NCBI RefSeq assembly: GCF_000340435.2
Contig: NZ_CP011883.2
Span: 3,890,687-3,954,686, forward strand
DNA from: Mycobacterium haemophilum DSM 44634
GTDB taxonomy: Bacteria > Actinomycetota > Actinomycetes > Mycobacteriales > Mycobacteriaceae
Reading direction: 5' to 3'
Length of the DNA: 64,000 bases
Shown here: piece after piece, positions 8,360 to 15,886 of the stretch
Position numbering within the stretch: position 1 is the stretch's first letter
How the letters are laid out: each line of letters begins with the position of its first letter
Made by a program: the position numbers and the translations under genes
Notes under the pieces: model-generated
What the model was told of the DNA's origin: nothing
The model's input: only the letters and a program-made list of their open reading frames with translations
The model's database searches: none

Positions 8360-9562
8360 ATGAGTTTCACGATGTTGCCGCCGGAGGTGAACTCCGCCCG
8401 GATGTACGCCGGCCCGGGGTCGGGTTCGATGCGGGCCTCCGCGGCGATCTGGGAGGGACTGTCTGCTGATTTGCACTCCATGGCCGAGACCTACGAGTCG
8501 GTGGTGTCGCGCCTGACCAGCATGCAGTGGCGAGGTGCCTCGTCGGCGGCGATGGCGGCTGCGGCCATCCCCTACACGCAGTGGCTGGCCACCACCGCCG
8601 CCCAGGCAAAGCAAACAGCCATCCAGGCCATGGCGGCAGCGACAGCATTTGAGAATGCATTCGCAATGACGGTGCCCCCGGTGGTGATCGCGACCAATCG
8701 CGCCCAGCTGGTCTTGCTGATAGCGACGAACCTTTTCGGCCAGAACACCGCGGCGATCGCGAGCACGGAGCTCGCCTACCAGGAGATGTGGGCCCAGGAC
8801 AGCGCCGCGATGACCGACTACGCCGCCGCCTCAGCGGCCGCCTCGGCGACGTTGCCGCCGTTCACGTCTCCGCAGCAAGACGCCAACCCCGAGGGTCTGC
8901 TCGCGCAAAGCGCTGCGGTCGCTCGGGCCGCCGCTGACGATGGCAACTGGCTGGGCAACCTCCTGGTAGAGATCGGAACATTTCTCATACCTATTGCCCC
9001 TGAGTTGTCGCCCATATTCATCGCGGCAGGCGAGGCCATTAACGCAATACCTTTTCCGAGTTTCCTCGCTGATGACTTCACGATGCTTGATGGCATATTG
9101 GCTGTTTACGCAACAATCTCTGCGACCCAAAACATCTTCTCGATGGGCACCGGATTCATCGGCGCCGAGAACAATTTGGGCCTTATTGGCACCACTGCGC
9201 CCGCGGCGGGAGAATCCCTGGCCGAAGGACTGGACCCAATAGTTGCCTCGGTGAACTCCATCGACCGTGCGATGGCCGGCGCTGGATTGCGCGCACGGCT
9301 GGGCGAGGTGTCCGCGTCGTACCGCAACGCGGGTTCGATCGGACAGATGTCTGTGCCGGCCTCGTGGAGCGCACCGGCGACGGTCACTAATGTCAAGACA
9401 TTTCAGGCCACCCCGCTGACCACTCTGGATACCGGCGACACTGCGGCGACCGGGATGCCCGGACTGCCCGGGACGCCATCGTCGGGGACGGGGCGCGGCG
9501 GCGTGGTGCCCCGATACGGGGTAAAAGTCACCGTAATGTCACGCCCCCTCGCCGGAGGATGA
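8360..9562 (+). CDS. PPE family protein, SVP subgroup
   Basis: A 400-residue PPE protein starting at the ATG of MSFTMLPPE; the first ~180 residues are the PPE domain (LPPEVNSARMYAGPGSG, WRGASSAAM, typical WxG turn) and the C-terminal part carries the SVP-subgroup motif (GQMSVPASW) and the usual family ending (PRYGVKVTVM). PPE proteins are exported by ESX systems, normally as dimers with a PE partner. No PE gene precedes this one, so a partner must be encoded elsewhere if it is secreted. An ATG 18 bp upstream is in frame but the chosen start gives the canonical PPE N-terminus. Confidence 0.95.
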   Translation: MSFTMLPPEVNSARMYAGPGSGSMRASAAIWEGLSADLHSMAETYESVVSRLTSMQWRGASSAAMAAAAIPYTQWLATTAAQAKQTAIQAMAAATAFENAFAMTVPPVVIATNRAQLVLLIATNLFGQNTAAIASTELAYQEMWAQDSAAMTDYAAASAAASATLPPFTSPQQDANPEGLLAQSAAVARAAADDGNWLGNLLVEIGTFLIPIAPELSPIFIAAGEAINAIPFPSFLADDFTMLDGILAVYATISATQNIFSMGTGFIGAENNLGLIGTTAPAAGESLAEGLDPIVASVNSIDRAMAGAGLRARLGEVSASYRNAGSIGQMSVPASWSAPATVTNVKTFQATPLTTLDTGDTAATGMPGLPGTPSSGTGRGGVVPRYGVKVTVMSRPLAGG

Positions 9563-9591
9563 CCACGGTCACGTGCGGCCCGCGCCGCGAG

Positions 9592-9873
9592 TCACAGCCC
9601 GCCGGCGTCGGACAGTTTCGCGTGGTTGTCCCGACGACGGGCATGCTGCACCCGGGCCAGCCCAACCCAAGGCGCCACTATGGCCAGCACCAGGGCCACG
9701 GTCGCGACCACGGCATGTCCGGTTGCCAGCGCAAAAAGACCCACTAGCAGGCCGGCCGCCCAGCTCGCCGCCGCTATCACACCGGGCACGCTGACACCGC
9801 TCTCGATGGATTCATTGGTGCGGCCGGGTGCGGCAGGCGCGGGGTCGACGAGGCTGTTTCCGGTATAAACCAT
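9592..9873 (-). CDS. Small two-helix membrane protein, UsfY-like
   Basis: A 93-residue protein from the ATG at 9873 (GGGAG five bases upstream), or 113 residues from an upstream GTG. It has two hydrophobic segments (VPGVIAAASWAAGLLVGLF and VVATVALVLAIVAPWVGLA) separated by a short ATGHA loop and ends in a basic tail (HARRRDN). This architecture resembles UsfY, the small protein encoded next to usfX-sigF in M. tuberculosis; the resemblance is by pattern only. Its position a few kb from an anti-anti-sigma module makes a SigF link attractive but unproven. It is convergent with the PPE gene. Confidence 0.6.
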   Translation of the reverse strand: MVYTGNSLVDPAPAAPGRTNESIESGVSVPGVIAAASWAAGLLVGLFALATGHAVVATVALVLAIVAPWVGLARVQHARRRDNHAKLSDAGGL

Positions 9874-10241
9874 CATCACTCCCAGCGAGATAGGTTGCCA
9901 GACAACGCCATTCGAACGGCTAATATCCGCCAACAGGAAAGTGCAGGAGAAGCACCCGGTGTTGCGCCGCCGCCTTCACCGATGCCACCGCATTGGGGAA
10001 CGCTTCGCAGCAACTATATCCCAGAGATACTGTTTCTGCACTATTCAAATTGCTGTTGTTCCGGCCCTGGCTCTCGAGCCGCTGGCCGCGAGTGTACCTG
10101 GCAGCATGGCGAGGGGTCGAAGGGTGGCCGGCAATGCCAACGCGCGCAGCGGCGTGGCTAACGCGGCCAGGTAGTGCCCTGCTTGGTCGCGCTCACGCGT
10201 ACAGCCACTCCCATGCCTCGGTGTTAGTTGCTCGAGGCGAA
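9874..10241. other. 368-bp gap, nothing recognised
   Basis: Divergent spacer between the UsfY-like gene and the MerR regulator. Several frames are open but show no family resemblance. I see no clear MerR-type operator (a dyad within a 19-bp promoter spacer). Confidence 0.4.
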
Positions 10242-10700
10242 ATGTCCGCATCTCGCCGGCCATCAGTACGGTTGCAGCGATCTTCACGCACCAGTGACCT
10301 CGCCCGGGCGGCCGGCACGACCGCACCTGCCATCCGCTACTACGAGGAGATCGGCCTGCTACCTCACCCGCACCGGGTAGGCTGCCAGCGCCGCTATGGC
10401 GAAGATGACGTGCGGCGACTGACATTCGTCCGGCGCTGTCGCGACTTCGGATTTTCGATTGAGCAGATCCGAACCCTGGCAACGCTGAATCAGGACAACG
10501 ACCGTTCCTGCAAGGAGGCCCGTGACATAGCGGAGGCCCATCTTGGAGCAGTGCGCGAGAAATTGCTGGACCTGCGCGCGCTCGAGCACCGTATCGCTGG
10601 GTTGATCGAAACCTCGGACACGTTCTGCCGCGGTGGATCTGGCGCCGACTGCGTTGTGCTTGAAGACCTCTCCAAACCGGCGGAACCGTACCCGAGTTGA
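10242..10700 (+). CDS. MerR-family metal-responsive regulator (divalent-sensor type)
   Basis: A 152-residue regulator with the winged-helix DNA-binding domain at about residues 18-85 (SDLARAAGTTAPAIRYYEEIGLL, given here across its first half as SDLARAAG and AIRYYEEIG), then a coiled dimerisation helix. The metal loop has two cysteines spaced as in CueR (CRGGSGADC). A third cysteine in the motif SCKEAR aligns with the cysteine that marks sensors of divalent ions (ZntR, MerR) rather than CueR, which has serine there. It probably senses Zn, Cd, Pb or Hg. No efflux pump or reductase gene is adjacent. The start is the ATG with GAGG eight bases before it. Confidence 0.88.
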   Translation: MSASRRPSVRLQRSSRTSDLARAAGTTAPAIRYYEEIGLLPHPHRVGCQRRYGEDDVRRLTFVRRCRDFGFSIEQIRTLATLNQDNDRSCKEARDIAEAHLGAVREKLLDLRALEHRIAGLIETSDTFCRGGSGADCVVLEDLSKPAEPYPS

Positions 10701-10982
10701 CCGGCTGGATCGCGACTAAGACGATCCGGCGTGTTGAGCCGCTCGATGGCGGACGGTTAGTTGTGCACATCCGTTACGCCACAACGACTCTTCGACGACC
10801 CGGTACCCGTTGGACCACGCTTCGGACGCTGTTGGGGCTTACTATAGCTCTAGGCAATAGTTGCAATAGAGTCGATAGTGGAATTGGCGCCCGCCAATGG
10901 CGAGAATTGGTCGCGGCTGCCCCGGGCGGTCGTTGCCGTCGCATGCGAAGCGGCCGTAGTCGGTTGCTGAAAGGACGGAATC

Positions 10983-11465
10983 GTGCAGATCGTCAAGAAT
11001 GTCCACCCGCCAACAGGGTTGACCCGGTTGCTGTTTCGCGTTCCGATCTACCTGTATCGCGCGGGGCTCGGCCCGATATTCGGGCAACGCCTGTTGCTTC
11101 TTCGTCATGTCGGGCGAGTATCGGGGAAACAGCGTCAAACGATCCTCGAAGTTGCCGAACATGATCCAGCCGATGACAGCTTTGTCGTCGCGTCGGGATG
11201 GGGGCCGACCGCCGCGTGGTACCGCAACGTCGTACACATGCCCGAGGTCACGATACAGGTCGGCCAGCGAACCATACCGGTGACAGCGGTGCAGCTGACC
11301 AAGGACGAAGGCGCGGAAACCTTTGCCAGGTATGGGATGAAACACCGCAGGGCCGCGAAATATCTGCTCCCCCGGGTGCTCGGCTTCTCGGTCGATGGCT
11401 CCGAGGCCGACTTCCAAGCGGTGGGGAGGCACCTGCCATTCATCCGATTCGTCCCACGGCCCTAA
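10983..11465 (+). CDS. Deazaflavin (F420)-dependent reductase of the Ddn/nitroreductase family
   Basis: A 160-residue protein with the pattern of the mycobacterial split-barrel family that includes Ddn: an N-terminal amphipathic stretch (LTRLLFRVPIYLYRAGLG), the motif LLLRHVGRVSGKQRQT, the central ASGWGP and WYRNVVHMPEV. Members use reduced F420 to reduce quinones or other lipophilic substrates at the membrane. The start is GTG at 10983 with AAGGACGG upstream. It lies 89 bp before a P450 on the same strand; a joint redox pathway is possible but not shown. Confidence 0.88.
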   Translation: MQIVKNVHPPTGLTRLLFRVPIYLYRAGLGPIFGQRLLLLRHVGRVSGKQRQTILEVAEHDPADDSFVVASGWGPTAAWYRNVVHMPEVTIQVGQRTIPVTAVQLTKDEGAETFARYGMKHRRAAKYLLPRVLGFSVDGSEADFQAVGRHLPFIRFVPRP

Positions 11466-11554
11466 GCCGACAGGTCCGCGATGCCCGGATGCGAACTGAG
11501 GGCAAACAGGCAATGGCGTGGGTCGTCTGGTAGCCCGGAAAGTTAGGACAACGG

Positions 11555-12934
11555 ATGAAATGCGGGACTGTTCCCGGGCCCAGTGGCGCCGAGGCGCTGC
11601 GATGGTGGGCACGCATGGTCCGCAACCCACTGGCCACCTACCTCGGACTTCAGCGAGCCTATGGCGACGCGGTGCGCATCCCATTTCGCCGCAACCGGCC
11701 ACTGTTGCTGCTAAGCCGGCCTGAACATGCCGAACATGTCTTAGTGGCGCACCAGCGCAACTACGTCAAGGCAATCACCTATCGCCCGCTGCGCGCCTTC
11801 CTCGGCTCCGGGCTATTGACCAGCGAGGGAGAGATATGGGAGCGGCACCGCGGCATCATCCAGCCGGTCTTCGCCCGCCGTCAGCTCAGCGGGTTCGCCC
11901 CCGACATCGTGGCGGCAGCCCAACACCGCACGGCCATGTGGCGCGACGGCGACATCGTCGATGTGTCCGCCCAGATGCGTGCCCTTACCCTCGAGATCGT
12001 CGGCCGAGTGCTGTTCGGCGCGCCGCTAGGCGGCTTCGCGCAGCGGGTTGGCGACGCTCTGGCCGCCGTGCAACATGCGACGGTCGTCGGAGTGCTGCTA
12101 GCAGGCGCCACGCCGCAACGGCTCAGCTGGGGGTGGCTGCGCCGCATACCCGGCGTCGCTGGCCCCGCCAACAGGCTCGATGGCATCGTGTCCGAGATCA
12201 TCGCTCAGCGCCGCTCCCAACCGCGTCGCGGCGGCGGTGACCTGCTCGACCTCCTGCTCACCGCGGGCGATCGCGGCAATTCCACACTCGATGACGCCGA
12301 GCTCCGCGATGAGGTGCTGACGCTGATGCTTGCCGGCCACGAAACCACCTCCAACGCGCTCACCTGGGCTCTCGCGCTGCTGTCCCGCTTCCCCGCCGCC
12401 CGGCGTCGGTTGGAGGCCGAGGCCGACGACGTGCTCGCCGGCCGCCGCCCCGCCGACGCCGACGACGTCGATCGACTCTGTTTCACCGAAGCGGTCATCA
12501 ACGAAGCGATGCGGCTTTATCCGCCTGCGTGGACCCTAGAGCGCGACGCCATCGACGTCGACGACGTCGCCGGAATTCCGGTTACTGCCGGAACAACAGT
12601 CGTGGTACCACCGTATTTGCTGCACAGGCACCCGGAGTTCTGGCCAGACCCTGAAGGTTTTGATCCACAGCGCTTCCTGACCGACACAGACCGGCCCCGG
12701 TACGCGTTTATGCCCTTTGGCGGCGGGCGCCGCATATGTGTGGGCGCTGGCTTCGCAATGTTTGAGGCCAAACTGTTGTTGGCCAGCATCACCCAAGAAT
12801 ATCGCCTGGATCTGGTATCTAGCGGTATGCCCACCGCGCAAGCGGAGATCACCTTGCGGCCCCGCGGTCCGGTACCAATGCGGCTGGTGTCGCGGCGCAA
12901 CCACGCAGACGATGGACCGCAATACCAGGCGTGA
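11555..12934 (+). CDS. Cytochrome P450
   Basis: A 459-residue P450 with the I-helix motif AGHETTSNAL, the K-helix ExxR in NEAMRLYPP, the PERF-like region DPQRFLT and the haem loop FGGGRRICVG. The N-terminal PGPSG segment is proline-containing and the protein looks cytosolic or peripherally attached. It belongs to the same broad group as other mycobacterial P450s with fatty acid or lipid-like substrates, but the subfamily cannot be given by eye. It is divergent in sequence from the P450 at 6405-7811 (different haem-loop and I-helix surroundings), so the two are not a recent duplication. Confidence 0.94.
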   Translation: MKCGTVPGPSGAEALRWWARMVRNPLATYLGLQRAYGDAVRIPFRRNRPLLLLSRPEHAEHVLVAHQRNYVKAITYRPLRAFLGSGLLTSEGEIWERHRGIIQPVFARRQLSGFAPDIVAAAQHRTAMWRDGDIVDVSAQMRALTLEIVGRVLFGAPLGGFAQRVGDALAAVQHATVVGVLLAGATPQRLSWGWLRRIPGVAGPANRLDGIVSEIIAQRRSQPRRGGGDLLDLLLTAGDRGNSTLDDAELRDEVLTLMLAGHETTSNALTWALALLSRFPAARRRLEAEADDVLAGRRPADADDVDRLCFTEAVINEAMRLYPPAWTLERDAIDVDDVAGIPVTAGTTVVVPPYLLHRHPEFWPDPEGFDPQRFLTDTDRPRYAFMPFGGGRRICVGAGFAMFEAKLLLASITQEYRLDLVSSGMPTAQAEITLRPRGPVPMRLVSRRNHADDGPQYQA

Positions 12935-12998
12935 CACGCGGCGGTAACGTGTCGCTGATCGAAGCGACACCGACCGGGAAATCTCGGCGCACGCGGCG

Positions 12999-13367
12999 CT
13001 AGCGGTTGAACTTGCCGTCCCGCACGGCGGTTAACGCGTCGTCCAGCGTCGGGTACATCGCAAATGTCTTGTCCAGACCGGTCAGATGGATCGGCCTTCT
13101 GGTCGCCGGACCACGTGCCACCACCCCAAACTCGATGGATTTGTCGAGTTTTTCGTAGGTCGACGCCAGGATCTTCAGCCCCACCGAACCGAGGAACTCA
13201 ACCCCGGACAGGTCGATGACCAGCGCCGTCGGACTGTCCGCAAGCACTGCGCCGATGGCTTGCTCCAACGCCGGCGCGGTAACCAAATCGATTTCGCCGC
13301 TGACACTGACCACGGACACCCCGTCGTGGTCCGCAACCACGGTGGTAATGGAATCAGGTGCTGACAA
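12999..13367 (-). CDS. rsfB: Anti-anti-sigma factor RsfB (STAS domain)
   Basis: A 122-residue single STAS domain protein. The conserved phosphorylatable serine is S61 in EFLGSVGLKIL; the preceding strand LVIDLSGV and the GEID loop are typical. In M. tuberculosis RsfB (Rv3687c) binds the anti-sigma factor UsfX/RsbW and frees SigF, and phosphorylation at this serine blocks binding. The gene is in its conserved location (Rv3687c position). Here, uniquely relative to M. tuberculosis, it is divergent from a stressosome-type operon starting 170 bp away, which would supply a phosphatase and kinase for S61. Confidence 0.93.
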   Translation of the reverse strand: MSAPDSITTVVADHDGVSVVSVSGEIDLVTAPALEQAIGAVLADSPTALVIDLSGVEFLGSVGLKILASTYEKLDKSIEFGVVARGPATRRPIHLTGLDKTFAMYPTLDDALTAVRDGKFNR

Positions 13368-13536
13368 TGGCGATCCTTTGTCCGGGTCTTTAGGTGTGCT
13401 GCAAGCCTAACCCGCGTTGCGAACTGCGAGAAGACGAACACCTCAACACTCCGCATTAGCGCGGCCCAGGCTAGTCTCGCGTTATAGCACGCGCCCTGCA
13501 GAGCGCGACACGCATTTGGAGGCCTGGGGAGGCCAC

Positions 13537-14439
13537 ATGTCTGATTCGCCGACGGATCGCAGCAGTACCAACGCCGCCACCCAGACAGTCAGCGTTTCCA
13601 CCGAGGGTTTGCTGCCACAGCTGGTCCAGCATTTGCGGCGCAATCGAACCGCGCTGCGCGAAGAGTGGGCCCGCAGAATTACCGAGGCCAAATTGCTCAC
13701 CGCGATGACACCGGAAGAGCTGTTTTCGGAAGCTACCGCGGTGTACGACAATTATGTCGAGGTACTCGAGACCGGTAGCGTCGAGGCGTTGCAGGCCTAC
13801 GCGCGCGACCTGTCAGAGCGCATTATCCCGCGGGGTGTGGAGACGGACGAGGTGATCGGGATCGTGCTGCTGCTGCGTGACGTGCTCGCGCGCTCGCTGT
13901 TCGAGAAGTACCAGACCGAGTTCGACATGCTCAACCGGGTGCTGGACGCCTACGAGCCGGCGGCCAACCGCATCGCCAATACCGTGGCCGTCAGCTTCGT
14001 GCAGGAACGCGAGCGGATCATCCGCCAGCAGCAGGAGGCAATTCGCGAGCTATCAACGCCAGTGCTGCAGGTGCGTGAGCAGCTGCTGATTTTGCCAATC
14101 ATCGGCGTGCTCGACAGTCAGCGCGCGCGGCAGGTCACCGAACAGCTGCTGCGCGCCATCCGAGCCAATCGCGCAAAAGTCGTCGTCATCGACATCACAG
14201 GTGTGCCCACCATTGACTCGACGGTGGCAAACCACCTGGTGCAGACCGTCGACGCGTCGGGGTTGATGGGGGCAAGCGTGATCATCACCGGACTGTCCTC
14301 CGAAATTGCCCTAACGCTGGTGACGATCGGATTGGATTTGTCGAAGATGAACGCGGTCGGTGACCTGCAAGGCGGTATCGAAGAAGCCGAACGCCTGCTG
14401 GGTTACGAGGTCACGCGCGCTGGCGAGGCCACCGGGTGA
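13537..14439 (+). CDS. rsbR: RsbR-type stressosome scaffold/sensor protein
   Basis: A 300-residue protein with an RsbR-type helical N-terminal sensor domain (about 20-160; RRNRTALREEWARRI) joined by a helix (RIIRQQQEAIREL) to a STAS domain (about 180-290). The two phospho-sites of B. subtilis RsbRA align with T174 (ELSTPV) and S228 (VPTIDSTVANH, serine replacing threonine). The start at 13537 follows GGGGAGG. It is the first gene of rsbR-S-T-X-U and should form the 1.8-MDa-type stressosome with RsbS, holding RsbT until a stress signal leads to phosphorylation. The input of the N-terminal domain is unknown; no haem or flavin motif is visible. Confidence 0.9.
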   Translation: MSDSPTDRSSTNAATQTVSVSTEGLLPQLVQHLRRNRTALREEWARRITEAKLLTAMTPEELFSEATAVYDNYVEVLETGSVEALQAYARDLSERIIPRGVETDEVIGIVLLLRDVLARSLFEKYQTEFDMLNRVLDAYEPAANRIANTVAVSFVQERERIIRQQQEAIRELSTPVLQVREQLLILPIIGVLDSQRARQVTEQLLRAIRANRAKVVVIDITGVPTIDSTVANHLVQTVDASGLMGASVIITGLSSEIALTLVTIGLDLSKMNAVGDLQGGIEEAERLLGYEVTRAGEATG

Positions 14440-14459
14440 ACGCATAGCACGGGCACCCC

Positions 14460-14858
14460 ATGCCAGTACCAATCCTGAAACAGGGCGCGATTCTTATCGC
14501 CTCGGTGCAGGCCGCGCTCACCGACTCCGACACCGAGCGGCTTCGGCACGATCTCATGGAACAAGTGAGCCGGTTCCGCGCACAGGGGATCGTTGTCGAC
14601 GTCACCGCCATCGATGTGATGGATTCTTTTGCGGCCCGATCGCTGCGGACGATCGCACACATGACGCGGCTGCGGGGGGCAAACACCGTGATTGTGGGTC
14701 TGCAGCCAGAGGTAGCGTTTGCGATGGTCCAACTCGGCCTCGAGTTCGACGACATGAACACCGCGTTGGACCTAGAAGAAGGAATCGCGCTGCTGAATCG
14801 GCAAATGCGACTTCCAAAGTCGGCGAAATCAACGATCGGGCGCGACGGTGGTGGATGA
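14460..14858 (+). CDS. rsbS: RsbS-type stressosome scaffold (STAS domain)
   Basis: A 132-residue STAS protein that begins with the RsbS-type start PILKQGAILIASVQ. The phosphorylatable serine equivalent to S59 of B. subtilis RsbS is S56 in DVMDSFAARSL. It is 20 bp after rsbR and overlaps rsbT by 11 bp. RsbS is the minimal stressosome core protein and the substrate of the RsbT kinase; phosphorylated RsbS releases RsbT. The ribosome-binding site is weak, which fits translational coupling. Confidence 0.9.
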   Translation: MPVPILKQGAILIASVQAALTDSDTERLRHDLMEQVSRFRAQGIVVDVTAIDVMDSFAARSLRTIAHMTRLRGANTVIVGLQPEVAFAMVQLGLEFDDMNTALDLEEGIALLNRQMRLPKSAKSTIGRDGGG

Positions 14859-15267
14859 CCCAGGAGTTGTGGTCGTTGACATAGACAACCCCGACGACAT
14901 TGTCGCGGCGCGCAAGGCCGGACATCAACTCGCGCTTGATCTCGGGTTCTCCTTGACGGATGTCACCATGATCGCCACGGCAATTTCAGAAGTCGCACGC
15001 AATATCACCAGCTACGCCGGCCACGGTTTGGTTCGGGTTGCGGTCGAGGACCGGGAGGGCCGCAAGGCGTTGGTGGTCCGCGCCGAGGACGATGGTCCCG
15101 GCATCGCCGACATCGAGCGTGCAATGGAAGACGGCTACTCGACCGCGCGCGGGCTGGGCCTGGGCTTGCCTGGGGCCCGCCGCCTGATGGACCGGCTGAT
15201 GGTGGAATCCGCACTCGGCCACGGAACTGTCGTCGAGATGTGGAAATGGGTTCCGGCTCATGCATAG
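14848..15267 (+). CDS. rsbT: RsbT-type switch kinase (GHKL ATPase)
   Basis: A 139-residue GHKL kinase with the N-box ISEVARNI, G1-box EDDGPGI and G2-box GLGLGLPGARR. The size and context match RsbT, the serine/threonine kinase that phosphorylates RsbR and RsbS and, once released, activates the RsbU phosphatase. The GTG start at 14848 lies inside the end of rsbS, and the stop overlaps the next gene by 8 bp. Anti-sigma factors of the RsbW type share the fold, but the gene order R-S-T-X points to RsbT. Confidence 0.88.
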   Translation: MVDDPGVVVVDIDNPDDIVAARKAGHQLALDLGFSLTDVTMIATAISEVARNITSYAGHGLVRVAVEDREGRKALVVRAEDDGPGIADIERAMEDGYSTARGLGLGLPGARRLMDRLMVESALGHGTVVEMWKWVPAHA

Positions 15268-15886
15268 TCACGGCCGACTGGGGCCTATCGAGTGGGCGAC
15301 GGCGGGACGTCCACGGCCCGGGGAGCAACTGTGTGGCGACCGGTCGATAGCAGTCGGCGTCGAGGGTGGGGCTGCCCTGTTCGGCGTGCTCGACGGGCTC
15401 GGTCACGGGCCGGCTGCCGCTGGCGCCGCACTGGCCGCGATGGAGGCCTTGGAGCGCGCCCACCAGGAACGGCTCGAAGTCTTGGTCCAACTCTGTCACC
15501 GTGTGCTGGGCCGCACCCGGGGCGCCACGATGACCCTGGCGCGCGTCGATTTCGACACCAACATGCTGTCCTGGACAGGGGTGGGAAACGTTACCGCCAA
15601 CCTCGTCGCCAAGACTGCCCGCGGAATCTACGTCCGGTCGTCGGCGCGCCTGGCCGCCGGCATCGTCGGTTACCGGATACCGGAAATTTCACCCGCACAA
15701 GTGGTTTCGATGCGCACCGGCGACCTACTCATCATTACCAGCGACGGCATTTCCGACGATTACCTGGACAATATCGATTTTGCTGCCTCCACGATGGTTA
15801 TAGCCGAACAGATCCTGGGTAAACATGCCAAGGAAACCGACGACGCGATGGTGCTGGCCGCACGTCATCGAGGTGCCTCGAGATGA
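15260..15886 (+). CDS. rsbX: RsbX-type PP2C phosphatase (stressosome feedback)
   Basis: A 208-residue SpoIIE-type PP2C phosphatase, the small stand-alone form typical of RsbX. Metal-binding motifs are GDRSIAV (first aspartate), VLDGLGHG, TSDGI and the C-terminal DDAMVLAA. RsbX dephosphorylates RsbR and RsbS and so resets the stressosome after stress. It overlaps rsbT by 8 bp and the following gene by 4 bp (ATGA), indicating translational coupling. Confidence 0.87.
   Translation: MHSHGRLGPIEWATAGRPRPGEQLCGDRSIAVGVEGGAALFGVLDGLGHGPAAAGAALAAMEALERAHQERLEVLVQLCHRVLGRTRGATMTLARVDFDTNMLSWTGVGNVTANLVAKTARGIYVRSSARLAAGIVGYRIPEISPAQVVSMRTGDLLIITSDGISDDYLDNIDFAASTMVIAEQILGKHAKETDDAMVLAARHRGASR

Noticed and set aside
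2653..12998. Prophage or integrative element starting at tRNA-Pro
   Set aside because: No integrase, no duplicated tRNA end and no phage genes; only gene-order evidence supports an insertion.
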